Assembly (NCBI RefSeq): GCF_000375545.1
Contig: NZ_AQXF01000002.1
Coordinates: 427,829-491,828 of the forward strand
From: Kordiimonas gwangyangensis DSM 19435 = JCM 12864
Lineage (GTDB): Bacteria; Pseudomonadota; Alphaproteobacteria; Sphingomonadales; Kordiimonadaceae
Length of the DNA stretch: 64,000 bases
Direction of reading: 5' to 3'
The notes under the pieces: model-generated
Told to the model about the DNA's origin: nothing
What the model saw: the letters and a program-made list of their open reading frames with translations, nothing else
Databases searched by the model: none
Translations under genes and position numbers: made by a program
Shown here: positions 17,237 through 25,926 of the stretch, piece by piece
How the letters are laid out: the number at the start of each line of letters is the position of its first letter
Numbering within the stretch: position 1 is the first letter of the stretch

Positions 17237-18760
17237 ATGGCTGCATTTGATACCAGTGCTCCGCTGTTGCCGGAAATCCTCTCCCTCCACGGCAAGTGGA
17301 AAGATAAAAAACCAGCGCTCATCTGCGACGGCCGCACAGTCACCTGGCGGGAGCTTGAGGCCTCCACCAACCGTATCGCCAATGCGCTGATCGCACGTGG
17401 TATTTCCCGCGGTAAGATGGTTGGCGTGGTGATGAGCAATGGCATTGCCATGGTTGAAGTGCTTATTGGCATTATGAAAGCAGGCGCTTGCTCGGTACCG
17501 ATCAACCTATCGGTCAGCGATGAAGCGCTTGAAGCCATGCTCTCAGATGCTGGTGTTGCCGCGGTTTTCTCCACGACAGACCAGAGCGCACGGTTAAGAC
17601 CTTACCTGAAAGCAAACTCGGCTGTCGTTGCGGTGTCAGATAATGAGCTGACGGCCTTCCCCAAAGACGCAAGCGACGACCTGCCCAGTGTTGGCATTCA
17701 GGGCGACGACCCGCTGAATGTGATCTATAGCTCCGGCACTACGGGCATGCCAAAAGGTATCCTTCATGTGCACGCAGGACGGCGCGACTGGGCGTATGAT
17801 CTCACCATCGCGCTCCGCTACCATGGTGCTGCGCGCACGCTTTTTACTATTGGCCTTTATTCCAACATCAGTTGGGTCGCCATGCTCTGTACGCTCCTCT
17901 CGGGCGGAACCATGGTCATCGCACCAAAGTTTGATGCCCGTGAAGCGCTCGCCACGATCGAGGCAGAAAAAATCAGCCATTTCGCAATGGTACCAATTCA
18001 GTTCCAGCGCCTGATGGAAGTGCCGGATCAGGCTGATTTTGACCTGTCGAGCATTGAAGCGGTGATGAGCTGTGGCTCCCCCCTGCACGCTGATCTCAAG
18101 ACAAACCTGTTCGCCCGCCTCGGCCCTAAAGTGGTGATTGAGCTTTTTGGCCTCACCGAAGGTGTAATCACCACGCTGGACCCCGAAGACGCAGAAGGCC
18201 GCATGGCGTCCGTCGGCAAACCACTGGTCGGCACTGATATCAAGATCATTGGCGATGACGACAAGGAAGTGCCGCGCGGCACGTCTGGTGAGGTGGTTGG
18301 TTGCGGGCGCATCGTCATGCCCGGCTACTTGAACCGCCCTGACGCAACGGCAGAAGCCACCTGGGTTGACGAGACTGGCAAAGCGTGGCTGCGCACCGGC
18401 GATATTGGACAGCTCGATGATGAGGGCTATCTCTATATTGTCGACCGCAAGAAGGACATGATCCTATCTGGCGGGCAAAATATCTACCCGCAGGACATCG
18501 AAGCCGTGCTGATCAAGCATGAAGCGGTGAACGATGTGGCGGTGATTGGTGTGAAAAGCGAGCGCTGGGGTGAAACGCCGCTCGCCATTGTAGTCAAGCA
18601 GGAAGGGGTCACCATCGGTGAAGATGAATTGGCCAGATGGGCCAACAGCCTCCTCGGCAAACAGCAGCGTATCTCTGGCGTACAGTTTACCGACGCCCTG
18701 CCCCGCAACGCCAACGGAAAGATTTTAAAGCGGGAACTGCGCGTAACTTATGGGGGATAA
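17237..18760 (+). CDS. AMP-dependent acyl-CoA ligase (ANL superfamily)
   Basis: The enzyme activates a carboxylic acid with ATP and then forms a CoA thioester. The 507-residue protein shows the family motifs in order: P-loop YSSGTTGMPKG (about residues 164-174), the FGLTEG motif, RTGDIG, the hinge GGQNIYPQDIE and the catalytic lysine in NGKILKREL near the C-terminus (about 495). The substrate could be a fatty or aromatic acid; sequence alone does not decide. The ATG at 17237 is preferred; in-frame TTG at 17222 is possible. It lies between the TonB receptor and an alpha/beta hydrolase in the same direction. Confidence 0.9.
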   Translation: MAAFDTSAPLLPEILSLHGKWKDKKPALICDGRTVTWRELEASTNRIANALIARGISRGKMVGVVMSNGIAMVEVLIGIMKAGACSVPINLSVSDEALEAMLSDAGVAAVFSTTDQSARLRPYLKANSAVVAVSDNELTAFPKDASDDLPSVGIQGDDPLNVIYSSGTTGMPKGILHVHAGRRDWAYDLTIALRYHGAARTLFTIGLYSNISWVAMLCTLLSGGTMVIAPKFDAREALATIEAEKISHFAMVPIQFQRLMEVPDQADFDLSSIEAVMSCGSPLHADLKTNLFARLGPKVVIELFGLTEGVITTLDPEDAEGRMASVGKPLVGTDIKIIGDDDKEVPRGTSGEVVGCGRIVMPGYLNRPDATAEATWVDETGKAWLRTGDIGQLDDEGYLYIVDRKKDMILSGGQNIYPQDIEAVLIKHEAVNDVAVIGVKSERWGETPLAIVVKQEGVTIGEDELARWANSLLGKQQRISGVQFTDALPRNANGKILKRELRVTYGG

Positions 18761-18765
18761 ATTCC

Positions 18766-19623
18766 ATGGCACAGTATGAAGATTGTTTCTTCACCAACCC
18801 TGACGGGCTGAAGCAGCATTACCGCGATTATAATAATGCGGGCGCCGACGCGCCGGTGGTCCTGTGCATGCCCGGCCTGACCCGGAACCCTAAAGACTTT
18901 GCAGACATCGCCGATCACCTTGCTGACCGCTGCCGCATTATTGCCATTGCCAACCGTGGCCGCGGCAAGTCGGACTATGACCCTGAGCCGAGCCGCTATA
19001 TGCCGCTCACTTATGTGTCGGACGTCATGGCTCTCCTGAAACACTTGGGGATCAGTCAGGTTATTGCCCTTGGCACCTCCCTTGGCGGGCTGATGACCAT
19101 CCTTATTCAGGCCATGCACCCCGGCACGCTGAAGGCAGCCATCATCAATGATATTGGGCCCGAAGTTGATCCCAAAGGCATTGCCCGCATCAAAAGCTAT
19201 GTTGGCAAAGGCACCCCGCCCGCCAGTTGGGAAGAAGCTTATGCTGCCGTCAAGCGTGCGAATGATGGCGTATATCCTAACTTCAGCGAAGAAGACTGGC
19301 GCTGGTACACTCATAACCTCTATGAGGATGTGGACGGCAAACCGGCCGTGCAATATGACGCCGCCATCAGCCAGAATTTCGAGAATTCTGACGACCAGGC
19401 CGCACCAGACCTTTGGCCAGCCTTTGGCATGCTCCATAGCGTGCCGATGGTGGTACTGAGGGGTGAGTTGTCAGACATCCTGTCGGCGGAGACGCTTGAG
19501 CGTATGGCGCGCGAGCACCCGGACCTTGAGCCGGTCACCGTTCCCGGACTTGGCCATGTACCGTTGATGCGCGAGGATGTCTGCCAAGCGGCGATTGACC
19601 GCCTGATTGGCCGTTTTCTCTAA
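18766..19623 (+). CDS. Alpha/beta hydrolase
   Basis: The 285-residue cytoplasmic protein has a classic hydrolase fold. The oxyanion region is MPGLTRN, the nucleophile elbow GTSLGG with Ser105, a likely acid lies around GELSDIL, and the base is His264 (GLGHVP). It resembles esterases and C-C hydrolases of carbon-source operons. It begins five bases after the ligase stop, with GGGGGA as ribosome site, so the two are coupled. A plausible job is release of the acid that the ligase then activates; this is inferred from order only. Confidence 0.85.
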   Translation: MAQYEDCFFTNPDGLKQHYRDYNNAGADAPVVLCMPGLTRNPKDFADIADHLADRCRIIAIANRGRGKSDYDPEPSRYMPLTYVSDVMALLKHLGISQVIALGTSLGGLMTILIQAMHPGTLKAAIINDIGPEVDPKGIARIKSYVGKGTPPASWEEAYAAVKRANDGVYPNFSEEDWRWYTHNLYEDVDGKPAVQYDAAISQNFENSDDQAAPDLWPAFGMLHSVPMVVLRGELSDILSAETLERMAREHPDLEPVTVPGLGHVPLMREDVCQAAIDRLIGRFL

Positions 19624-19650
19624 AAATTCCACCTTTTTCTAGACACCACC

Positions 19651-19688
19651 TACGGTCTGTGGCAAAGCTGCGGACCGTATTTTTATTT
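19651..19688 (+). terminator. Rho-independent terminator after the hydrolase
   Basis: TACGGTC at 19651-19657 pairs with GACCGTA at 19673-19679 around a 15-base loop, followed by TTTTTATTT. It closes the receptor-ligase-hydrolase operon. The loop is large, so efficiency may be moderate. Confidence 0.65.
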
Positions 19689-19701
19689 CGTGGAGTGAGC
19701 C

Positions 19702-20922
19702 GTGAGTGAACAATTATTGCCGATAAGTGCTGCAGATGTTTATGAAGCTGAAAAGGCAATCAAGGGCGCGATTAAACGCACACCTATGGAAAAGTCACAA
19801 ACGCTCTCGCAAATTACCGGCGCCGAGTGCTGGCTCAAGTTCGAGATTTTCCAGTTCACTGCGGCCTACAAGGAACGCGGCGCGCTGAATAAGCTGCTGT
19901 CGCTGCCCAAAAACACGCGCGGTGTGATTGCGGCGTCCGCCGGTAACCACGCACAAGGTATCAGCTATCATGCTGGGCGCCTTGGTATCCCCGCCACAAT
20001 CGTGATGCCGGAAGGCACGCCCTTCAACAAGGTGAAACGCACCGAGGAACTGGGTGCACGTGTTGTGCTCACGGGTGCGAATTTTGAGGAAGCAACCAAA
20101 GCAGCCTACGCCCTTGCAGACAAGGAAAACCTGACCTTCATTCACCCGTTCGATGACCCGCTGGTGATGGCGGGCCAAGGCACTGTCGGCCTTGAAATGT
20201 TGGAGGATGTGCCGGACCTTGATACCCTTGTGGTGCCAATCGGCGGCGGCGGGCTGATCTCGGGCATCGCGACAATTGCCAAGCACATCAACCCGAACAT
20301 CCGCATTGTTGGTGTTCAGACCGAAGCTTTCCCCGCGATGAAAGAAACGTTTGAGGGCAAGGCTTTGCGGGGCAACAACATCTCCATCGCTGAGGGGATT
20401 GCCGTCAATAAACCCGGCGAACGTACACGGGATGTGGTCAAATCGCTCGTCGACGCCATTGTAACGGTGCCTGAGCGGCATATCGAAGCCGCGATCGTTA
20501 CCATCATGGAAATCGAGAAGGTTGTGGTTGAAGGCGCGGGCGGGATCGGCCTTGCCGCCGTCATGCACCACCCGGAGCTTTTCAAGGGCCATAAGGTGGG
20601 TATCGTGCTTTCGGGCGGCAATATCGACAGTCGCCTGCTTGCCAGCGCCATCATGCGCGGCATGGCGCGTGACGGCCGCCTCGCCCGCCTGCGTATCACC
20701 ATGATGGATCAGCCGGGCGCGCTGGCCAAAGTGACCGACGTTGTGGCGCGGGTTGGCACCAATATCATAGAGATGCGCCACCAACGCGAATTTGGTGCAC
20801 TCTCGCTCAAACAGACCGAGATGGAACTGGTGATCGAGGCCAAGGACCGTGACCACGCACAAAGCCTTGTTGACGCGCTCGAAGAGGCCGGCTTCAAGGT
20901 CGATTTCGCCAAAACGGTCTAG
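19702..20922 (+). CDS. Threonine ammonia-lyase with C-terminal ACT domain
   Basis: The PLP enzyme deaminates threonine (and probably serine) to 2-oxobutyrate and ammonia. The 406-residue protein has the PLP lysine at 57 (FTAAYKERGA), a glycine-rich phosphate loop (PIGGGGLISGIATI, near residue 180) and a single C-terminal ACT domain (MMDQPGALAKVTDVVARVGTNIIEM). That build is the shorter, catabolic-type enzyme rather than the long biosynthetic IlvA. It starts with GTG, preceded by GGAG at six bases. A terminator-like hairpin upstream suggests its own transcription unit. Confidence 0.9.
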   Translation: MSEQLLPISAADVYEAEKAIKGAIKRTPMEKSQTLSQITGAECWLKFEIFQFTAAYKERGALNKLLSLPKNTRGVIAASAGNHAQGISYHAGRLGIPATIVMPEGTPFNKVKRTEELGARVVLTGANFEEATKAAYALADKENLTFIHPFDDPLVMAGQGTVGLEMLEDVPDLDTLVVPIGGGGLISGIATIAKHINPNIRIVGVQTEAFPAMKETFEGKALRGNNISIAEGIAVNKPGERTRDVVKSLVDAIVTVPERHIEAAIVTIMEIEKVVVEGAGGIGLAAVMHHPELFKGHKVGIVLSGGNIDSRLLASAIMRGMARDGRLARLRITMMDQPGALAKVTDVVARVGTNIIEMRHQREFGALSLKQTEMELVIEAKDRDHAQSLVDALEEAGFKVDFAKTV

Positions 20923-20934
20923 CTCAAAAAGAAA

Positions 20935-20958
20935 CGGCGAGTGCATTTGCACCCGCCG
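20935..20958. terminator. Hairpin between threonine ammonia-lyase and serralysin genes
   Basis: CGGCG-A-GTGCA-TT-TGCAC-C-CGCCG gives ten base pairs with one A/C mismatch. It lies between two convergent genes. No long T-run follows on either strand, so it may act as a bidirectional but imperfect terminator. Confidence 0.5.
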
Positions 20959-20983
20959 ATCTTCATATATTTAGCAACTACGA

Positions 20984-22558
20984 TCAGAAGACAAAGTCGT
21001 CCGCTGCGATATCGCCTGCGTTGAGGCCGGCGAGCAAGATGGTGCCCGTGCCAAAATCAATGAGCGTATCCGCGCCCGACTGAGAAACGGCAAGATCACC
21101 AAAGCTTGCGCCGGTTGCGCTGAGATCGAGAAGGTCAAGGCCGTCTTCGAAGTCCGCCACAGTGTCGTTGCCGTCACCGCCTGCAAAGGTGAATGTATCA
21201 CTACCTTCACCGCCGATCAGCGTGTCGTCGCCTTCAAATCCGCGCAGAACGTCATCGCCAGCGCCGCCATCAAGCACGTTGTTGACTTCGTTACCCCACA
21301 GGAGGTCACGCTCGGACCCGCCTACAGCGTTTTCAATAACGGTGCCGTAAGCGATACTGATGTTGAAGAGCGAGGTGGCATAAATGCCTTCCACGCCGGT
21401 GTCCGCATAAATCTGGCTTTCCGCCAGCGCCATGCGGGAACCTGAGACTGCATCAACGGTTGCCTGGTCAATGTCGGCGAACAGCTGGCCTGAAAGCTCG
21501 GTCAGGTCTGCGCGGTTGGCGTTGATTTCCTCCGCATCCGGTACAGCCTGCGCGGCCGAACTGAAGGCACCATCATGCAGGTCGATGAACACACTTGCTT
21601 CAAAGCCCGACAGGTCGATGGTGTCATTGCCGCCGGCATCATAGATCGACACGTTCGGGAACTCGTTTTGCGAGAAGTCGAACACATCGCGACCAGCGTT
21701 TGAATTAAAGCCGTATGTGGTGTCATCCACACGGGTTGTCAGGTCTGCGCCGTATTTGCTCTGGATTGTGACGATATCATGCAGCATCGGCGTTTGCGCG
21801 TTGCCGAAAAGGAATGTGCTCCAGTCGATGATGGAAGCGCCGGTTTCACTCGGGCTCCAATACGACATAATCGTGTATTGCTCACTGTCCTGCGCGTATT
21901 CGGCCTGGTCGGTGTATGTGGTTGCACCCGCACCATTATAGGCACCCGGGTGGCTCAGGCCTACTGCGTGGCCAATCTCGTGCACAAGCGTTGTGGCACC
22001 ATAACCATTGAAACCGAGCCAATCGTTGGTCCAGTTAATCTCCGGGTCTGCCACAAACACATCACCGAAGAACTTCCAGCCCTGTGCGTTGGTAAAGTCA
22101 TACTCCGGGTAGTAGGCATAGGCCTGCGCCGGATCAGCTGAGTTCGCGAACTGGATATCCGCGCCCATCCCATTCGATTCCACGAAGGTTGGATCAATCA
22201 GATCGTCCCACAATTCAATGCTGTCGCGTGCAGCATCGCGCTGCTCGTCAGAGAATGGCGCGAGGCCGTCACCAGACGTGAAACCATAGTTCGGGTTATT
22301 GTAGAGCCCTGTCAGATGGCTCTTGTCCAGGAACGTATAGGTAATGCGGCCATTGCCACTGACGTGCTGTGAATTACCAGAATCGATCTGGTCGATCACG
22401 CCATCTAGATCAAAGATCTGTTTGTTGCGGAATGACAGCCCTGCATAGTCATCAAGGTTGAATTCCTCCGGTGCAACAAGCTCTGGTCCCGGGCGGAAAA
22501 TATGATCTTCCGACCCGGAGTCATGCGTATCCAGATCAATGTTTTTGATTTTAGGCAT
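20984..22558 (-). CDS. Serralysin-type secreted zinc metalloprotease with RTX repeats
   Basis: The 524-residue protein belongs to peptidase family M10B. Zinc ligands are His193, His197 and His203 in HEIGHAVGLSH, with catalytic Glu194 and the Met-turn at Met231 (YTIMSYW). Calcium-binding RTX nonapeptides (GGAGDDVL, GFEGDDTL, GGEGSDTF, GGDGNDTV) lie around residues 430-475. There is no N-terminal signal peptide; the C-terminus DDFVF resembles type I secretion signals. It should be exported by an ABC/MFP/TolC system, but none is encoded here. GAGGAGGGG upstream sets the start. Two symmetric sites precede it. Confidence 0.93.
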   Translation of the reverse strand: MPKIKNIDLDTHDSGSEDHIFRPGPELVAPEEFNLDDYAGLSFRNKQIFDLDGVIDQIDSGNSQHVSGNGRITYTFLDKSHLTGLYNNPNYGFTSGDGLAPFSDEQRDAARDSIELWDDLIDPTFVESNGMGADIQFANSADPAQAYAYYPEYDFTNAQGWKFFGDVFVADPEINWTNDWLGFNGYGATTLVHEIGHAVGLSHPGAYNGAGATTYTDQAEYAQDSEQYTIMSYWSPSETGASIIDWSTFLFGNAQTPMLHDIVTIQSKYGADLTTRVDDTTYGFNSNAGRDVFDFSQNEFPNVSIYDAGGNDTIDLSGFEASVFIDLHDGAFSSAAQAVPDAEEINANRADLTELSGQLFADIDQATVDAVSGSRMALAESQIYADTGVEGIYATSLFNISIAYGTVIENAVGGSERDLLWGNEVNNVLDGGAGDDVLRGFEGDDTLIGGEGSDTFTFAGGDGNDTVADFEDGLDLLDLSATGASFGDLAVSQSGADTLIDFGTGTILLAGLNAGDIAADDFVF

Positions 22559-22592
22559 ATGAGTTTCCCCTCCTCAAGTTGGACGGGGATTT

Positions 22593-22617
22593 TTGACAAG
22601 AATATTCTACTTGTCAA
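22593..22617. promoter_or_regulatory. Inverted repeat in the serralysin promoter region
   Basis: TTGACAAG at 22593-22600 and CTTGTCAA at 22610-22617 are perfect 8-bp arms separated by nine bases; a nested GAATATTC palindrome occupies 22600-22607. It lies 35-60 bp upstream of the protease start, a position suited to a repressor operator. Confidence 0.55.
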
Positions 22618-22649
22618 TTCAACAAGCAGCCATGAGAAGCATTATACAA

Positions 22650-22672
22650 TTTTAAATAATCATTATTAAAAA
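22650..22672. promoter_or_regulatory. Fur-box-like AT-rich palindrome upstream of serralysin
   Basis: TTTTAAATAAT-C-ATTATTAAAAA is an 11-1-11 inverted repeat with one mismatched pair. Its core AATAAT-C-ATTATT matches about 11 of 14 bases of the 7-1-7 Fur consensus. It lies about 92-114 bp upstream of the protease start. An AT-rich palindrome can arise by chance, so this is a candidate only. Confidence 0.4.
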
Positions 22673-22769
22673 CGTTCTGGAAAAATATTTTATCATGAGA
22701 GTGTTTCACGTTTTTATATAAACTTAGGTTTTAGAGACTTTTTGCCCTCCGCACACTGCCATTAACAAT

Positions 22770-22802
22770 AAAAAAAAGCCGGACAAAATCTTGTCCGGCT
22801 TT
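22770..22802 (-). terminator. Terminator of the RND efflux operon
   Basis: Read on the minus strand, AAAGCCGGACAA pairs with TTGTCCGGCTTT (12 bp, 4-base loop) and is followed by a run of eight T. It lies 23 bases beyond the RND pump stop codon. Confidence 0.9.
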
Positions 22803-22824
22803 CGCTTGGTAGTTGATGAAAAAG

Positions 22825-25800
22825 TTACTCGGCAGGAATGCCCTTGGCTTCTTTTTCCTCAATCTCACGCAGCTTGGCAGCCACATAGCCGGGTGACTTG
22901 GTATATTTCGCAAACATGTCGTAAAAGACCGGCACGATAAAGAGCGTGAAGAAGGTCGCAACGATCACACCACCAAACACGGTGACGCCAATTGTTACAC
23001 GGCTCGCAGCACCGGCCCCCGTCGCAATCATCAGCGGAACTGCGCCCATCGCGGTCGAAAGGCCCGTCATCATGATTGGACGCAGGCGAAGCGCGGAAGC
23101 TTCAAGAAGTGCGTCACGGATTTCCCTGCCCTCGTCCCGCAACTGATTGGCGAATTCCACGATGAGAATACCGTTCTTCGCCGCGAGGCCGATGAGCATG
23201 ATAAGGCCGATCTGGCTATAGATGTTGAACGTGCTGCCTGCAAGATAGAGCCCCAGCAAGCCACCTAGCACCGCAAGCGGTACCGTCAGCATGATGACAA
23301 ACGGGTGCACAAAACTTTCGAACTGTGCCGCGAGGATCAGGAACACCACAACAAGGGCCAGTGCGAAGACAAAATAGATGTCACTGCCCGCTTCCTTGTA
23401 TTCGCGCGTCGCGCCCTTGTAGTCGATGGAGGTCACATCGGGGATCACCTCACGTACGAGGTTCTCCATATATTCGGTGACTTCACCGATGGTATAGCCA
23501 GGCGCCACGTTGGCAGACACCGTAAGCGCGCGTACACGGTTGAAGCGGCGCAGGTCGCCTGCACCGGAATCCTCCGCCACCTCAACAAGGTTGGTGAGCG
23601 GGATCAGGTCGCCTGTACGGCCCGACGCAACGTAGATATTCTCCATATCGAGCGGCTGACGGCGATCTGTTTCCTGTGCCTGCAGGATTACGTCATACTC
23701 TTCGCCGTCATCCACATAGGTGGTCACGCGCCGACCGCCCATCATGGTTTCAAGCGTACGGCCAATCTCACGAATGGAAACGCCCATATCAGCCGCACGT
23801 TCGCGGTTGATCCGCACACGGTACTGAGGTTGCGTTTCTTCATAATCGGTATCGACGTTCACCAGGCCGGGGTAATCCGCCAACTCATCAAGAATGATCT
23901 GCTTGAAACGACCAAGCTCATCGTAGGTGGAGCCGCCAATCACGAATTGGAAGCTCTCCGAGCCACCACCACGGGTCAGGCCGGTACTCTCGATCGGGAT
24001 TGCCTGTGCACCCGGCACATTGTTGATGAGTTTTGGCCGCAGTTCTTCAAGAATCTCTGTCGAGGAACGCTCACGCTCGTCCCACGGGGTCAGGATCACG
24101 AAGCCCCAGGCCCCACCACCATCTACACGCAACAGAAAACGCTGCAGTTCACCAGTGTCGAGAAGCGGCAGGACCTGTTCTTCGATCTTGAGTGCCTGCT
24201 CGACCATGAATTCATGGCTCGCGCCCTCAGGGCCCTTCACGCGCATGAACAGGTTGCCGCGGTCTTCAATCGGTGCCAGTTCGCTCGGGATACGGCTCTG
24301 AAGGCCCGCAATAAGCGCAAAGCACGTAATGAACGTAAGGGTTACGATGGCTTTGTTGGCGAGACAGATTTTGAGGATGTTTGTGTAGCCGTCCTGAATG
24401 CGCTTGAACACGCGGTCAAGCCAGCTTGCGAACGCCGGTTTCTTGTTGCGGCGACGCACAAGGATGGAACACATCATAGGGCTGAGGGTCAGTGCAACAA
24501 GGCTGGAGAAAGCCACAGCCGCAGACATGGTGATAGCAAGTTCACCGAACAGGCGTCCCACGTTCCCTGTCAGGAACATGATGGGTACAAACACACCAAT
24601 GAGCACGAGCGTGGTCGCAATAACCGCAAAACCCACTTGTCGCGCACCGCGGTAGGCAGCCAGGAGGCCCGGCTCACCCTCTTCCACGCGGCGGTAAATA
24701 TTCTCAAGCACCACGATGGCATCGTCCACCACAAGGCCAATAGCCATCACAAGGCCCAGAAGCGTGATCAGGTTGATGGATACGTCAAACAGACTGAGCA
24801 CCCAGAAGCTTGCGATAATGCACACAGGCACTGTCACCGCAGGCACCAGAACGGTTTTGAGATTGCCGAGGAACAGGTAAAGCACCAAGACCACAAGGCC
24901 CATGGCGACAATCAGGGTGAAATAAACCTCGTCAATTGCCTTCTCGATAAAGATCGAGGTGTCGTAAGCGACGGTCAGCTCCATACTTTCAGGCAGCGTC
25001 TGACGGATACGTTCCGCCTCAGCTTTTGCAGCCTGCGCTACGGCAAGTGTATTGCCCTTGGACTGTTTCACCACACCGAGGCCGATTACAGGAATACCGT
25101 TACCCCGGAACGTACGCTCGTCCCGCTCAGATGCTTTGGCGACCGTGGCAATATCGGCAAGGCGCACAAAACCACCGTCCGCGCCCTTACGGATGACCAT
25201 GTTATTGAAGTCCGCGGGGTCCGAGTATTCACGGTTTAGTCGCACAATCGTGTCACGGTTGATGGACTCGATTTTACCGGCTGGTAGCTCGACGTTCTCG
25301 GACCGCAGCACGTTTTCCACGTCTGTTACTGTGATGCCGCGGGCGGCCATGGCCTGACGGTCAAGGTTGATGCGGATGGCATACCGTTTCTGACCACCAA
25401 TACGTACGCCGGATACGCCGTCCACCACCGACAGGCGGTCAACGATATTGCGTTCGGCATAGTCGGTCAGTTGCAGAATATCCATCACCGGGCTGGTGAG
25501 ATTGAACCAAAGCACAGGACGGGTGTCGTTATCGGCCTTGGAAATCTCAGGCGGCTCCACCTCTTCCGGCAGGTTATTGAGGACGCGGCTCACCCGGTCG
25601 CGCACATCGTTCGCCGCTGCGTCAATATCGCGGTCCAGCATGAATTCCACATTGATGCTCGACCGGCCGTCGTTACTGGTCGATTCAATCGTCTTGATGC
25701 CCGGAACCCCGGCAATGGCGCTTTCGATGATCTGTGTCACGCGGGTTTCAACTACGGCAGCGTTGGCACCCGGATAGTTGGTGCGCACGCCCACGATTGG

Positions 25801-25926
25801 CGGGTCAACATCCGGCAGTTCGCGCACGGCAAGCTGCTGGAATGAAATCAGACCGAAGGCGATCAGCATCAGGCTGACCACCACGGCAAAAATCGGCCTT
25901 TTTACTGAGACATCAGACAGGATCAT
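22825..25926 (-). CDS. RND-family multidrug efflux pump, inner-membrane subunit
   Basis: The 1033-residue protein is a proton-driven HAE1-type transporter exporting hydrophobic or amphiphilic compounds. It has the duplicated layout of twelve membrane helices and two large periplasmic loops, starting with the typical first helix (MILSDVSVKRPIFAVVVSLMLIAFGLISF). The proton-relay aspartates are in GLVVDDAIVVLENI of helix 4. It overlaps the adaptor gene by four bases. No TolC-type outer-membrane gene is adjacent, so a shared TolC is likely used. Confidence 0.93.
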   Translation of the reverse strand: MILSDVSVKRPIFAVVVSLMLIAFGLISFQQLAVRELPDVDPPIVGVRTNYPGANAAVVETRVTQIIESAIAGVPGIKTIESTSNDGRSSINVEFMLDRDIDAAANDVRDRVSRVLNNLPEEVEPPEISKADNDTRPVLWFNLTSPVMDILQLTDYAERNIVDRLSVVDGVSGVRIGGQKRYAIRINLDRQAMAARGITVTDVENVLRSENVELPAGKIESINRDTIVRLNREYSDPADFNNMVIRKGADGGFVRLADIATVAKASERDERTFRGNGIPVIGLGVVKQSKGNTLAVAQAAKAEAERIRQTLPESMELTVAYDTSIFIEKAIDEVYFTLIVAMGLVVLVLYLFLGNLKTVLVPAVTVPVCIIASFWVLSLFDVSINLITLLGLVMAIGLVVDDAIVVLENIYRRVEEGEPGLLAAYRGARQVGFAVIATTLVLIGVFVPIMFLTGNVGRLFGELAITMSAAVAFSSLVALTLSPMMCSILVRRRNKKPAFASWLDRVFKRIQDGYTNILKICLANKAIVTLTFITCFALIAGLQSRIPSELAPIEDRGNLFMRVKGPEGASHEFMVEQALKIEEQVLPLLDTGELQRFLLRVDGGGAWGFVILTPWDERERSSTEILEELRPKLINNVPGAQAIPIESTGLTRGGGSESFQFVIGGSTYDELGRFKQIILDELADYPGLVNVDTDYEETQPQYRVRINRERAADMGVSIREIGRTLETMMGGRRVTTYVDDGEEYDVILQAQETDRRQPLDMENIYVASGRTGDLIPLTNLVEVAEDSGAGDLRRFNRVRALTVSANVAPGYTIGEVTEYMENLVREVIPDVTSIDYKGATREYKEAGSDIYFVFALALVVVFLILAAQFESFVHPFVIMLTVPLAVLGGLLGLYLAGSTFNIYSQIGLIMLIGLAAKNGILIVEFANQLRDEGREIRDALLEASALRLRPIMMTGLSTAMGAVPLMIATGAGAASRVTIGVTVFGGVIVATFFTLFIVPVFYDMFAKYTKSPGYVAAKLREIEEKEAKGIPAE

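Noticed and set aside
23305..25239. A 644-codon open frame on the plus strand
   Set aside because: It is exactly antisense to the RND pump gene and rich in His, Arg and Asp, the usual shadow of a GC-rich coding strand. No ribosome site or family motif.
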